From Paenisporosarcina sp050269735 (lineage in GTDB: Bacteria; Bacillota; Bacilli; Bacillales_A; Planococcaceae), in NCBI RefSeq assembly GCF_050269735.1, contig NZ_JBNNIX010000001.1:868001-932000 (forward strand): DNA of 64,000 nt, read 5' to 3'. Positions 42,017 through 50,720 of this stretch are shown in pieces. The position numbers were made by a program, and so were the translations under genes. The first letter of the stretch is position 1. Every line of letters starts with the position of its first letter. The notes beneath the pieces were generated by a model that was given only the letters and a program-made list of their open reading frames with translations, did no database searches and was not told the DNA's origin.

Positions 42017-43006
42017 ATGGGTAAAGACTTCGTATTTTTTAGGGGATTTGGTTGCATGTTAAATAAAATCAATAAAATGCTTGAAAAAATAATGGCGTTT
42101 TTCATTCCAGTTTGTTTAGTGATTGGCGTATTGTTGTCTGATTGGATATTCAATTTTTCGGGATTGATTCCCTGGATTTTTGCTTTCATGACGTTTGCAG
42201 GCAGTTTAAATTCTAGTTTTGCTTCGATGAAACAAGCATTGCTATCGCCAGTACCGTTAGTAATTGCACTATTTTTTTTACATGTGTTGATGCCGCTTTG
42301 GGCGTTAGGAATAGGGCACGTGGTGTTTCGTGATGATATGTTCACGATTACTGGCTTGGTTTTGGCGATGGCCATTCCGACTGGTATTTCAAGTGTTGTG
42401 TGGGTTGCCATTTATAAAGGGAATATCGCGTTGTCATTGTCGATTATTTTGATTGATACGATGTTGTCACCATTATTTGTGCCATTAACCATGTCGTTGT
42501 TGGTCGGTGGAAACGTAGAGTTGGATGTTTTCAGTATGACCCAAGGATTAATTTTAATGATCGTGATTCCTTCGATTGCCGGGATGATGTTGAATCAACT
42601 GATGAAAGGAAGAACTGTGCAAGTTCTCAGTGAGCAACTTGCACCTATTTCAAAAATAGGTATGGGTCTCGTGGTGATGTTGAATGGAGCGGTTGTCGCG
42701 CCGTATTTGCTGAACGTGAGTGGGAAGTTGATTGTTATTGCCATCGTCGTGTTTTTCATTGCGTGTAGCGGGTATTTATTTTCCTTTTATTATGGAAAGT
42801 TGTTCAAACAGGATAGAGAAACAGTCATTGCCTTACTATTCAATGGCGGCATGCGAAATATTAGTGCTGGCGCAGTCTTGGCTATTTCCTATTTTCCGGC
42901 AGCAGTTGCAGTGCCAGTGGTAATGGGTATGCTTTTTCAACAGACCTTGGCTTCGGTTTTTGGGATATGGATTGATCGGCGGTACAGGGAAATTGAGAAT
43001 TTGTAA
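42017..43006 (+). CDS. BASS family (bile acid:sodium symporter-like) transporter
   Basis: This is a 329-aa membrane protein with about nine to ten helices. The BASS-family features are present: an early PVCLVIGVLLS helix, the GLVLAMAIPTGISSVVW segment and FNGGMRNISAGAVLA with its Gly/Asn crossover. The substrate is not predictable; bacterial members carry pantoate, 2-keto acids or other organic anions with sodium. Start 42017 has AGGAAGGA; an ATG at 42056 is possible. A terminator (gccgtt/aacggc, then T7) lies at 43091-43120. Confidence 0.85.
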   Translation: MGKDFVFFRGFGCMLNKINKMLEKIMAFFIPVCLVIGVLLSDWIFNFSGLIPWIFAFMTFAGSLNSSFASMKQALLSPVPLVIALFFLHVLMPLWALGIGHVVFRDDMFTITGLVLAMAIPTGISSVVWVAIYKGNIALSLSIILIDTMLSPLFVPLTMSLLVGGNVELDVFSMTQGLILMIVIPSIAGMMLNQLMKGRTVQVLSEQLAPISKIGMGLVVMLNGAVVAPYLLNVSGKLIVIAIVVFFIACSGYLFSFYYGKLFKQDRETVIALLFNGGMRNISAGAVLAISYFPAAVAVPVVMGMLFQQTLASVFGIWIDRRYREIENL

Positions 43007-43090
43007 TAGGATATCAATTAAATCAACATTACTCACTCGAAGCGGCTACTAATCATGTGGTCGAAGGGATGGAGTTTTATATTTTTAGAA

Positions 43091-43120
43091 GGTTAGCCGT
43101 TTTCGAACGGCCATTTTTTT
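43091..43120 (+). terminator. terminator of the BASS transporter gene
   Basis: The stem gccgtt/aacggc with tetraloop ttcg is extended by ggtta/ccatt pairs and followed by TTTTTTT. Confidence 0.8.
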
Positions 43121-43157
43121 AGAAAAACCCCTTAAAAATTACTTAATTGCGAGAATA

Positions 43158-43200
43158 TATAGACTTTTATCACTGCAATGAATTATGATAAAAGTCTATA
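43158..43200. promoter_or_regulatory. perfect 15-bp inverted repeat upstream of the GGDEF-EAL gene
   Basis: TATAGACTTTTATCA (43158-43172) and its exact complement TGATAAAAGTCTATA (43186-43200) flank 13 bases. It ends 7 bases before the Shine-Dalgarno and has no T-run. It could be a DNA operator (31-bp centre distance 28) or a 5' UTR stem that controls ribosome access. Confidence 0.7.
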
Positions 43201-43214
43201 CATGATTGGGGTGA

Positions 43215-45062
43215 ATGGGTATTTCTAAGCAGATTAAATGGCGGGTCTTAATATCGACAAGTGTACTGTTACTGTTTTTAATCAGCTTGCTCAATTCCGG
43301 AACTGATTCTATATGGCAACTCGTTGCACTCCCAATCTATTTGTTTTTGGGATGGATGATTGGATTACAGGTCGATAAGTATTTGCATTCAAAGATAAAT
43401 TTTGATTTAACTAAAAGCGCGTTGCTTGATTATACATACGCATTGGATTCTTCGTTTGATGCGATTGGAATCATGAGTGAAGAAGGAAATCATGAATTTG
43501 TAAATGAAGAATTGGCTAGGTTATACGGGTATCGCAAAGAAGATCTAATATCAACACATTGGGAAAGACTTTTTACAGTAGATTCTATTGAGCACATCCA
43601 TGAAAATCTTTTTGCCGAAATTAAAAAAAATGGATACGTTAGATCTGAGGCAACTGGGGTCAAGAGTGATAATTCTACATTTCCACTTGAAATCACTATG
43701 TCCTTGTTAAATGAAACGCAGAAAATACTGGTTATCATTCGTGATATTTCGAAGAAAAAGCTGTATGAAGAAATGAGAAAATACAAAGCGGAACATAACG
43801 ATTTAACCCATCTTCCAAATCGCCGCAAGTTAAATTATGATTTCGAAACCTTTGCCGATAATTCTTTGGAGACTTCGGTGTTATTCATTGACCTGGACCG
43901 TTTTAAAATTGCTAATGATACGTTGGGACGTGAAGTAGGAGACCAATTATTAATAGAAGTAGCAGAACGATTAAATTTCTTCAGTAATAAGATCGTCAAA
44001 GTGTATCATTTGGGTGGGGATGAATTTGTCGTCGTGATTCTCAAAGGTGATAGGGAATATACTCAAAACATCGCTGTGGACATTGGTGAATACATAAAAG
44101 AGCCTTTCTACATAAAAGGCAATGAAATTTTTGTGACGGCGAGTATAGGCATCAGCTGCAGTCCGGGACATACGGAAGATATGAATGAGCTAATTAAAAT
44201 GGCAGACACCGCGATGTATTACGCAAAACTGGATGGCAAAAATACATACAAATGGTTCAATACGACTTTAAAAAAGCAACTTGAGAGAAGAACTCAGATC
44301 GAAAATGAACTTAGAAAAGCGATTCGAAATGAAGAACTTTATGTGGTGTATCAACCAAAGTTCAATCTACATACTTCTAAGCTTGCGGGAATTGAAGCTT
44401 TAATAAGATGGGACAATCCAATTCTCGGTTTGGTACCACCGATGGAATTTATACCAATTGCTGAAGATACTGGGCTGATTAATGAAATAGGCAAATGGGT
44501 TATCAACGATGTTTTATCTCAGATGAGGAAATGGCAGGATAAAGGGCATTCTGTGGTAAAAGTATCAGTGAATGTATCACAACGTCAATTCAGAGATTTT
44601 CATTTCATACCTTTTATCGAGTCATGTTTAACTATTTACAATATAGAATCTAAATATCTGGAAATTGAAGTGACGGAAAGCGTAATCGAAAATATTGAGT
44701 TGGTCATGTCAAAAATCAATGAATTGAAAGCAATGGGAGTCGGAATTTCAATTGATGATTTCGGTACAGGATTTTCTTCGCTGAGCATGCTGAAGAATTT
44801 GCCTTTTGATACATTAAAAATTGACCAATCGTTTATTCGGGATTTAATCGATAACAGTAAGGATATCTCCCTTGTAAAGACAATCATTTCAATAGGAAAA
44901 ACGTTCAATCTCACGGTTGTGGCAGAAGGAATTGAGACAGAGGAACATCTCCATCTTCTTGACGAGTTGGATTGTCCAATGGGGCAAGGATACTTTTTCA
45001 GTAAACCGATTCGACCCGAACAACTCGAGGCAGAATTTTTAACTGTTTCACAGAAAATTTAG
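43215..45062 (+). CDS. membrane PAS-GGDEF-EAL c-di-GMP enzyme
   Basis: This is a 615-aa protein: two membrane helices (residues ~9-55), a PAS domain (~70-185), a GGDEF domain with intact GGDEF at ~267 and an EAL domain with GIEALIRW (~391), EVTES, DDFGTGFSS, KIDQSF and VAEGIET. Key catalytic residues of both domains are present, so it may make or degrade c-di-GMP depending on the PAS signal. No RxxD inhibitory site is obvious before GGDEF. An inverted repeat lies directly upstream. Confidence 0.93.
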   Translation: MGISKQIKWRVLISTSVLLLFLISLLNSGTDSIWQLVALPIYLFLGWMIGLQVDKYLHSKINFDLTKSALLDYTYALDSSFDAIGIMSEEGNHEFVNEELARLYGYRKEDLISTHWERLFTVDSIEHIHENLFAEIKKNGYVRSEATGVKSDNSTFPLEITMSLLNETQKILVIIRDISKKKLYEEMRKYKAEHNDLTHLPNRRKLNYDFETFADNSLETSVLFIDLDRFKIANDTLGREVGDQLLIEVAERLNFFSNKIVKVYHLGGDEFVVVILKGDREYTQNIAVDIGEYIKEPFYIKGNEIFVTASIGISCSPGHTEDMNELIKMADTAMYYAKLDGKNTYKWFNTTLKKQLERRTQIENELRKAIRNEELYVVYQPKFNLHTSKLAGIEALIRWDNPILGLVPPMEFIPIAEDTGLINEIGKWVINDVLSQMRKWQDKGHSVVKVSVNVSQRQFRDFHFIPFIESCLTIYNIESKYLEIEVTESVIENIELVMSKINELKAMGVGISIDDFGTGFSSLSMLKNLPFDTLKIDQSFIRDLIDNSKDISLVKTIISIGKTFNLTVVAEGIETEEHLHLLDELDCPMGQGYFFSKPIRPEQLEAEFLTVSQKI

Positions 45063-45063
45063 G

Positions 45064-45101
45064 AACACTTCCAGTACATAATGCTGGGAGTGTTTTTATT
45101 T
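45064..45101 (+). terminator. terminator of the GGDEF-EAL gene
   Basis: The stem aacacttccag/ctgggagtgtt (one G-U) is followed by TTTATTTT, directly after the stop codon. Confidence 0.87.
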
Positions 45102-45130
45102 TGAGTGCATTGAGGTGCCTTATGTAATAT

Positions 45131-45274
45131 GTGGAATTTGTAACATTCGTCATCGACATTACAGCTGTCGATAAAGGTAAGCTAGAGGAAACGATGAAAG
45201 AGGCAATTGGTATTCAAGAAACAGGAGGCGTCGGCTACATTACAGGTTTGCCTTCTAGAAATTCTGGCAAGTGA
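45131..45274 (+). pseudogene. possible gene remnant (47 codons)
   Basis: A GTG-initiated frame encodes VEFVTFVIDITAVDKGKLEE followed by TMKEAIGIQETGGVGYITGLPSRN. Its composition and hydrophobic pattern look like real protein, but there is no Shine-Dalgarno and it begins in mid-fold. It may be the C-terminal part of a lost gene. A strong terminator follows at 45306, as if serving a former gene. No family assigned. Confidence 0.3.
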
Positions 45275-45305
45275 GTCTTTACATGTAATTGATAATTAGA
45301 AAAAG

Positions 45306-45342
45306 TGGAATTCAGCAGAAAGTTGCTGGGTTCCATTTTTTT
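45306..45342 (+). terminator. orphan plus-strand terminator
   Basis: The stem tggaa-tcagca/tgctggg-ttcca with loop is followed by seven T. The only plus-strand frame before it is the remnant at 45131. Confidence 0.8.
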
Positions 45343-45366
45343 GGAATCACAAACATCAATACACAC

Positions 45367-45398
45367 AAAAAGCAACCTAGGTAGTTAGGTTGCTTTTG
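45367..45398 (-). terminator. terminator of the metallophosphoesterase gene
   Basis: A perfect 12-bp stem aaaagcaaccta/taggttgctttt with a 6-base loop gives a T-run on the minus strand, 53 bases past the stop. Confidence 0.8.
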
Positions 45399-45450
45399 TA
45401 CGTTCAGTTTAAATTTTATGCATCAGATTCTATAAAGGAAATTAATGAAA

Positions 45451-47196
45451 TTACTTTGTTAATTTTACTTCTTTTACACTGTTGGCTGGAATTATCACTT
45501 TCATTTCAATCAACTGTTTCGTTCCATATAATTTGTTTTCTACAATCTGCCCATTCGTTCCTTTGTAATTTCCAGGCTTCATATAAAATGGGATATTTAC
45601 CGAGATTTCTTTATTTAAGCGGTTAGTTACGGTTGCGGTTTGTGTGACTTGTGTTCCATCATTCGGGAGGGCAAATTTATTTTCAAATGAAACTACTCCT
45701 GCTGACGTGTTTCCATTTTGATAGACTGGCATTGAACGATCTGGTCCTTCATAGATATAAGAATTAAAATCTGCCTTGTCTACCTCTTTTTGAAATACGC
45801 GATATCCTACCCAAGGCATCGCTGAAAGTTCAATGGATGCTGTTGTTGAGTATAAAATACCATCTTGATTCGTGATATTGTCAATATGGGTATGGCCATG
45901 AAGCGCGATATTTACCTTGTTCTGTTTCATAATCTCAATCAATTCAAGTGCACCTTCGCCATGCCATTGCTGGTCATACTTTAATCCGAGCTTTTCGCCT
46001 TTAACCAACGTCGAAAGATTTTGTGGATTATGCTGTGTGTCGTATTCTTTCCAGTATTCTCCCACTTCTGGATCGCTGGCAGGCCAGATATCTTTGTCAC
46101 GCCAAATTGGGTTGTGATGTGAAAATAATCCTCTTACTTGGTTTTCGGAAGCGGTTTGTCCGTTTTTCGCTAAGTCTTGTTTTATCCAGTTCAATTGCTC
46201 ATCGCGGATTTGTCCACCCCACGTTGGAACCGAAAGGGAGCCATGTCCTTGTCGATCAAATTTATTCCAATCGAACGAATTATAACCAATCATATGCGCG
46301 TAAGAACCGTAATCGAATGAAAAGTATTGGGGTCCAAAATATTGTTCCCAGTATTTTGCTCCATCAGCAAGTGTGGCATCTTGTGCGTAAAAATCATGAT
46401 TCCCTGGAACGATATAAACAGGTACATTTAATTTCTTTAACATGCGATAAGTTTCTTCATACTCGTAAATATACTCTTGTGGATTCATTTGACCGAACAT
46501 TAAATCACCTGTCATCACAACAAAGTCAGGTTTCAGCAAGTTTACTTGATTGATTGTTTTTTGTAAGTACAGCCAGCGTTTGGACTCGTCGGGATTCCAC
46601 ATGCCTGCTTCCTTTGCGTTCGCTGGGTCATTTATATTTCTTGGTGAACCAACATGAATATCGGTTAAGTGTATAAATTTGAAATCTTTTTTAAACTCAT
46701 TGATTACCTTTACGGAGTTAGGTTCCTCATCCGTTACACGAGTTCCATTTGCGGTATAGTTAATTTCCAAATCATATAAATTTTCTGCAATGTCATCTGG
46801 TATGGAAACTGTCACGTTATAGATGGAAGAACTTTCTTTCCAATGAGACGAGCCTTTTTCCACATGTGTGACTGGTAATGAAAACTCACCTTCAACACCA
46901 GAGTTTTGAGTTTGATTGATTTTCACATCCCAGCCGGATGACTCTTTACCTTTAGTATCAACTTGTACAGTTAGACTTGTCCCTTTCTTTTTGATTGCGG
47001 GAGTAGCAAGTAATGGATAAATAATATTTTCTACTTTTGGATCAATTGCTATATTTGGTGCCTGATCTAAAAAATGAGTTGATTTCCCGATACCGCCATC
47101 TTGCAAATCTACACTTGATACCGCATTTACATAAGCAACTGGAACGGTTAAGGAAACGATCGTTAACAGTGTCAAAAATTTTTTATTCCATTTCAT
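45451..47196 (-). CDS. secreted calcineurin-like phosphoesterase
   Basis: This is a 581-aa exported metallophosphoesterase. It has a signal peptide (KFLTLLTIVSLTVPVAYVNA), an N-terminal beta domain (~40-195) and the metal-binding motifs in order: LTDIHVG, MTGDLMFG, PGNHDFY, LFSHHNP and LHGHTHID, followed by a C-terminal beta domain. The substrate could be nucleotide, phospholipid or teichoic-acid phosphate. The ATG at 47196 has AAGGAGTG upstream on the minus strand; an upstream in-frame start at 47238 lacks one. Confidence 0.9.
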   Translation of the reverse strand: MKWNKKFLTLLTIVSLTVPVAYVNAVSSVDLQDGGIGKSTHFLDQAPNIAIDPKVENIIYPLLATPAIKKKGTSLTVQVDTKGKESSGWDVKINQTQNSGVEGEFSLPVTHVEKGSSHWKESSSIYNVTVSIPDDIAENLYDLEINYTANGTRVTDEEPNSVKVINEFKKDFKFIHLTDIHVGSPRNINDPANAKEAGMWNPDESKRWLYLQKTINQVNLLKPDFVVMTGDLMFGQMNPQEYIYEYEETYRMLKKLNVPVYIVPGNHDFYAQDATLADGAKYWEQYFGPQYFSFDYGSYAHMIGYNSFDWNKFDRQGHGSLSVPTWGGQIRDEQLNWIKQDLAKNGQTASENQVRGLFSHHNPIWRDKDIWPASDPEVGEYWKEYDTQHNPQNLSTLVKGEKLGLKYDQQWHGEGALELIEIMKQNKVNIALHGHTHIDNITNQDGILYSTTASIELSAMPWVGYRVFQKEVDKADFNSYIYEGPDRSMPVYQNGNTSAGVVSFENKFALPNDGTQVTQTATVTNRLNKEISVNIPFYMKPGNYKGTNGQIVENKLYGTKQLIEMKVIIPANSVKEVKLTK

Positions 47197-47546
47197 TTGT
47201 TTCACTCCTTTTTTTTCGTTCTGCAATAAGTTTATCAAGCTACTATGAAGGATCCATTACGTACGTTTAAATGCTTTGTGTAGATTATTTCTAAAGTGTG
47301 TCATTTATTTGGAGAGTGTGGATGTCGGCTGAAATTGTATCTTCAACTGGATTGTTGTGGGATGAAAGGAGTTTATTCTTTTGTTTACAAAGATAGACGT
47401 TGCACTAATGCACTATATAAATATGAAAATTATCGTAACCCAAAATACTTAAGTTGATATAATAGATAGTTAGTTGTTATATCATGTTAAAATTAATGGT
47501 AGAATAAACCTATTAAGTGATGTATGTTGGAGGAGAAATTGATTAG
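47197..47546. promoter_or_regulatory. divergent region between phosphoesterase and rsbQ
   Basis: It holds a degenerate copy of the attgtatc hairpin (gctgaa...ttcaac, 47328-47347) and an interrupted palindrome TGATATAA (47455-47462)/TTATATCA (47477-47484) about 65 bases before rsbQ, overlapping a TATAAT-like hexamer. rsbQ has TGGAGGAG 10 bases before its ATG. No other gene seen. Confidence 0.45.
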
Positions 47547-48347
47547 ATGAACAATGAAATCGTTGTACGGAATCATGTCAAAGTGTTCGGTGAAGGAACA
47601 AAAACGATTGTTTTTGCACATGGTTTCGGGTGTGACCAGTCCGTATGGCGTGATGTGGCGCCAGCATTTTCAAAAGATTACCGTGTCGTCCTGTTTGATT
47701 ATGTCGGTTCAGGCAACAGTGATAAAAAGGCTTATTCGGTAGAGCGATACGAATCATTGCGCGGATATTCGCAAGATATTATCGATATTTGTGATGAGAT
47801 GGAATTAAAGAACATTGCATTTGTAGGCCATTCAGTAAGCGGGATGATTGGTGCGTTGGCGAGTATTGAGCGACCTGATTTAATGGAGAAGTTGATTATG
47901 ATCGGTCCGTCTCCTCATTATTTAAATGAACCAGGTTATACCGGAGGGTTTGAGAAATCAGACGTTGATGCGTTGCTGGATATGATGGAAATCAATTATC
48001 AGGAGTGGGCCAAGTATTTGGCACCAGTGGCGATGGGTGTAGCTGCCGAGCCGGACATGACAAAGAGTTTTGAAAATACGTTGTGCTCAAACGATCCAAA
48101 CATTGCACGAAAGTTTGCTGAAGTAACGTTCACTTCAGACTCTCGGGATGTACTTGGTGAAGTAAAGACGCCAACGCTGATTTTACAAACACAATACGAT
48201 GCAATTGCGCCAGTGGAAGTTGGCCAATATATACATACAAATATTTCGTCTAGTGAGTTTGTACTGATGGAAGCGACGGGTCACAATCCCCATATCAGTT
48301 ATCCTGAAGAAACTGTTGCTTGCATAAGTGCGTATTTAAAGAAGTGA
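47547..48347 (+). CDS. rsbQ: RsbQ-like alpha/beta hydrolase
   Basis: This is a 266-aa alpha/beta hydrolase with nucleophile Ser in GHSVSGMIG (~95), Asp in QTQYDAIAP (~219) and His in ATGHNPH (~246). The signature IGPSPHYLNEPGYTGGFE matches B. subtilis RsbQ closely. RsbQ binds a small hydrophobic ligand and activates the PAS-PP2C phosphatase RsbP in the energy-stress branch of sigma-B control. Here its partner gene encodes a PAS-GGDEF protein instead. D14/KAI2-type receptors share this fold. Confidence 0.92.
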   Translation: MNNEIVVRNHVKVFGEGTKTIVFAHGFGCDQSVWRDVAPAFSKDYRVVLFDYVGSGNSDKKAYSVERYESLRGYSQDIIDICDEMELKNIAFVGHSVSGMIGALASIERPDLMEKLIMIGPSPHYLNEPGYTGGFEKSDVDALLDMMEINYQEWAKYLAPVAMGVAAEPDMTKSFENTLCSNDPNIARKFAEVTFTSDSRDVLGEVKTPTLILQTQYDAIAPVEVGQYIHTNISSSEFVLMEATGHNPHISYPEETVACISAYLKK

Positions 48348-48361
48348 GAGGAGACGTTGTA

Positions 48362-49306
48362 ATGGAAGAACAGTTAAATTTAGCACCTTGTGGTTATTTA
48401 GTGATGAATCAGAGCTTTCATGTGATAGAGATGAATCAAACATTACGAGATATGCTCGGTGTAGAAGACTCGCCTGTTCATTTACACGACATTTTGACGA
48501 CCCCTTCTCGAATCTATTTTCAGACATATTTTGCACCTTCCATTACTGTACACGGAAAAGTGAACGAACTGTATTTGACTTTGAAAGCGAAAGAACATCA
48601 AATTCCGGTACTACTGAACGCAGTGAAACAACAAGATAGATATGCCTGTGTAATGGTCCAAATGAAAGTGCGGGATGAATATGAAAACGAGCTTTTGATG
48701 GCGAGACGAAGAGCCGAGAGAGTTCTTCACGATACGGATGAAGCCAATAAACAGTTACAAGAATTACTGAAAGAAGTAGAAGAAAAACAACAGGAGTTGT
48801 TGGATTTGAATAAGGATTTGCTGGAGCTTGCATTGACAGATCCGTTGACAGGTTTGAAGAATCGACGGTACTTACAAGATAAAATTATGGAATTTATAGA
48901 GTTGGCGAAGAGTTCGGAAAATGAAATGTTTTCACTTTTGCTGATTGATGTCGACCATTTCAAGGAAGTGAATGATACTCATGGTCATCCGATGGGGGAT
49001 GCTGTGCTGAGAGAGTTGTCTTGGAAGCTTTTAAGGGAAACAAGGGACAATGATATTGTTGCTCGAGTGGGCGGAGAAGAGTTTATGATTTTGTTGCCAA
49101 AAATGAACGAAGAGAGTGCTCGAGTGATTGCTGAACGAATTCGCCTAAATGTCGATCATGGACCGTGGGCTCAAAAGAGAGTTACAGTCAGTATTGGCGT
49201 CACATCTTATAAGTTTGGAGACAGTCCAAGTTCTTTGTACTCCAAAGCAGATCAAGCGCTTTATATTTCTAAAAATGCAGGACGTAATCGCGTGTCTGTC
49301 AGCTGA
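48362..49306 (+). CDS. RsbP-like PAS domain fused to diguanylate cyclase
   Basis: This is a 314-aa cytoplasmic protein: PAS domain (~1-115; APCGYLVMNQSFHVIEMN), a coiled coil (~120-165, ARRRAERVLHDTDEANKQL) and a GGDEF domain (TDPLTGLKNRRYL; GGEEF at ~237; SIGVTSY). It starts 14 bases after rsbQ with GAGGAG. In Bacillus the second gene (rsbP) has PAS-coiled coil-PP2C, so the phosphatase output seems replaced by c-di-GMP synthesis. A PAS-coiled coil layout implies dimerisation-controlled cyclase activity. Confidence 0.92.
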   Translation: MEEQLNLAPCGYLVMNQSFHVIEMNQTLRDMLGVEDSPVHLHDILTTPSRIYFQTYFAPSITVHGKVNELYLTLKAKEHQIPVLLNAVKQQDRYACVMVQMKVRDEYENELLMARRRAERVLHDTDEANKQLQELLKEVEEKQQELLDLNKDLLELALTDPLTGLKNRRYLQDKIMEFIELAKSSENEMFSLLLIDVDHFKEVNDTHGHPMGDAVLRELSWKLLRETRDNDIVARVGGEEFMILLPKMNEESARVIAERIRLNVDHGPWAQKRVTVSIGVTSYKFGDSPSSLYSKADQALYISKNAGRNRVSVS

Positions 49307-49312
49307 ATTTGA

Positions 49313-49349
49313 AAACCCACTAGAAATTGAATCTGTCTAGTGGGTTTTT
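49313..49349 (+). terminator. terminator of the rsbQ operon
   Basis: The stem aacccactag/ctagtgggtt is followed by TTTTTG. Confidence 0.88.
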
Positions 49350-49368
49350 TGTGTACTTAAAAAGTCTT

Positions 49369-49557
49369 TCATCTTTTGTATGAGATGTCTTCCAGAAAAC
49401 CAGCAATGCGTCTTAATTTTTCTTCCATCCCGTCCAAACTTTTATCGGTGATGGGGGGATGGTGGGCTAAAGTATGCAAGGAATCGCTGATATGGGACAG
49501 TTCAGTATGAATGTCTCGAAGTACGTTTACTAATGAAGTGATATTTTCTTCATTCAT
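49369..49557 (-). CDS. small helical hypothetical protein
   Basis: This is a 62-aa protein predicted to be two amphipathic helices (SLVNVLRDIHTELSHISDSL and DGMEEKLRRIAGFLEDIS) with a Pro-containing turn. AAGGAGGGA lies 4-5 bases before the ATG on the minus strand. No family recognised. It lies tail-to-tail with the rsbQ operon and divergent from a stress gene. Confidence 0.65.
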   Translation of the reverse strand: MNEENITSLVNVLRDIHTELSHISDSLHTLAHHPPITDKSLDGMEEKLRRIAGFLEDISYKR

Positions 49558-49647
49558 AAGTCCCTCCTTGTAAAGTGTGGCGTTTCAATTATTTTATTAT
49601 TCTCACGAGCTCTTAAGAACATCTTCCTTTCTATGCAAGTTGAAAGG

Positions 49648-49674
49648 GTTTACGAAAAGGGGGAGAAAGGGTAG
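49648..49674 (+). promoter_or_regulatory. sigma-B-like promoter
   Basis: GTTTAC (49648-49653) and GGGTAG (49669-49674), 15 bases apart, each differ by one base from the sigma-B consensus GTTTAA/GGGTAT. The gene 42 bases downstream belongs to a family that is sigma-B dependent in B. subtilis (YflT, YsnF). Confidence 0.65.
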
Positions 49675-49715
49675 AAAAAGGACAAGGAATGATTGAACAA
49701 GAGGAGGAAACACGT

Positions 49716-50501
49716 ATGAATAAGCGAGTAGTTGGAATTTATAATAGCGAAGAGGCAGTCATGCTGGAAATCGATAAATTGAAGTCGCTTGGTCACAATG
49801 AAAGTTCGATTTTCGTGCTGGCACAGGATTATACACGGGCTTCAGCGATTGCACAGCAAACAGGAGTACAACTCGAAGATATTCCTGAAGAAGGAAATAT
49901 GAGACCACAAGGCACAGGCATATTCAGCAAAGTATTTTATGCATTGGATTATGATACGCAGCATTCAGGCGTCGCGTCCGTGTTGAAATCTGCTGGTGTA
50001 TCTGAAGATGAAGTCGGTCTTTACGTACGGAAAATTGAACAGGGTGATATGGTAGTTTTAGCGAATGAAAATGCACCACATCAGCCTTACTCGGATGAAA
50101 GTGATGCGGGCTATGCGAATGAGGAACAATCCATGCAGTATTATGAAACCGCAATGACTGGGGAGAACGGTCACGTTTCTTCTCATTCAAGAAGCAGAAG
50201 GTTTGCGGATCAGGACCAAACAAACCATATGGATGGACAGAATCTACAGCATTCACTAAATCCGATTCAGGATGAACTAGTACCAGGACGTGATGCGGCA
50301 GCTCAAGGTGCAGTGACCAGTTTTTCTCCACTAAAAAAAGACGAAGTCTATGTCGAACATATTTATTTTGACAGTTTTACTGCGCCAATTGAGACCGATG
50401 ATGAAGAATTAATTCGTGTACCAATTATTGAAGAACGTGTAAAAGTAATAAAAGAAAAAGTAGTAACAGGCGAAATCGTTGTCCGAAGAAGAACAATCTA
50501 A
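49716..50501 (+). CDS. general stress protein (GSP17M/YflT plus YsnF-like DUF2382)
   Basis: This is a 261-aa protein. Residues ~1-105 match the general stress protein 17M/YflT domain (VVGIYNSEEAVMLEIDKLKS, then GVSEDEVGLYVRKIEQGDMVVL). A low-complexity linker follows, then a C-terminal YsnF/AvaK-type DUF2382 segment (EELIRVPIIEERVKVIKEKV). The fusion of the two stress domains is notable but seen in relatives. The ATG at 49716 has AGAGGAGG upstream, and a sigma-B-like promoter precedes it. Confidence 0.88.
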   Translation: MNKRVVGIYNSEEAVMLEIDKLKSLGHNESSIFVLAQDYTRASAIAQQTGVQLEDIPEEGNMRPQGTGIFSKVFYALDYDTQHSGVASVLKSAGVSEDEVGLYVRKIEQGDMVVLANENAPHQPYSDESDAGYANEEQSMQYYETAMTGENGHVSSHSRSRRFADQDQTNHMDGQNLQHSLNPIQDELVPGRDAAAQGAVTSFSPLKKDEVYVEHIYFDSFTAPIETDDEELIRVPIIEERVKVIKEKVVTGEIVVRRRTI

Positions 50502-50517
50502 ATAATGTTAAATTAAC

Positions 50518-50555
50518 AACCTTCTGGCACTGGCCAGAAGGTTGTTTTTGTTTAT
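50518..50555 (+). terminator. terminator of the stress protein gene
   Basis: A perfect 12-bp stem caaccttctggc/gccagaaggttg with a 4-base loop is followed by TTTTTG. Confidence 0.9.
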
Positions 50556-50720
50556 TGAAAAATTAATTCAGTAAAGTTGTGTTAACTGGAATTAGCGAGC
50601 GAATGTTTAGGGGTTATTCGAACATGTCTGCAATTATACATAAACTACCATTCATCTTTAAAAGCTTTGATCATCTCGTTTAGCTGCGTACTTGATGGAA
50701 AAAAAAATTATTGAAGCAAT

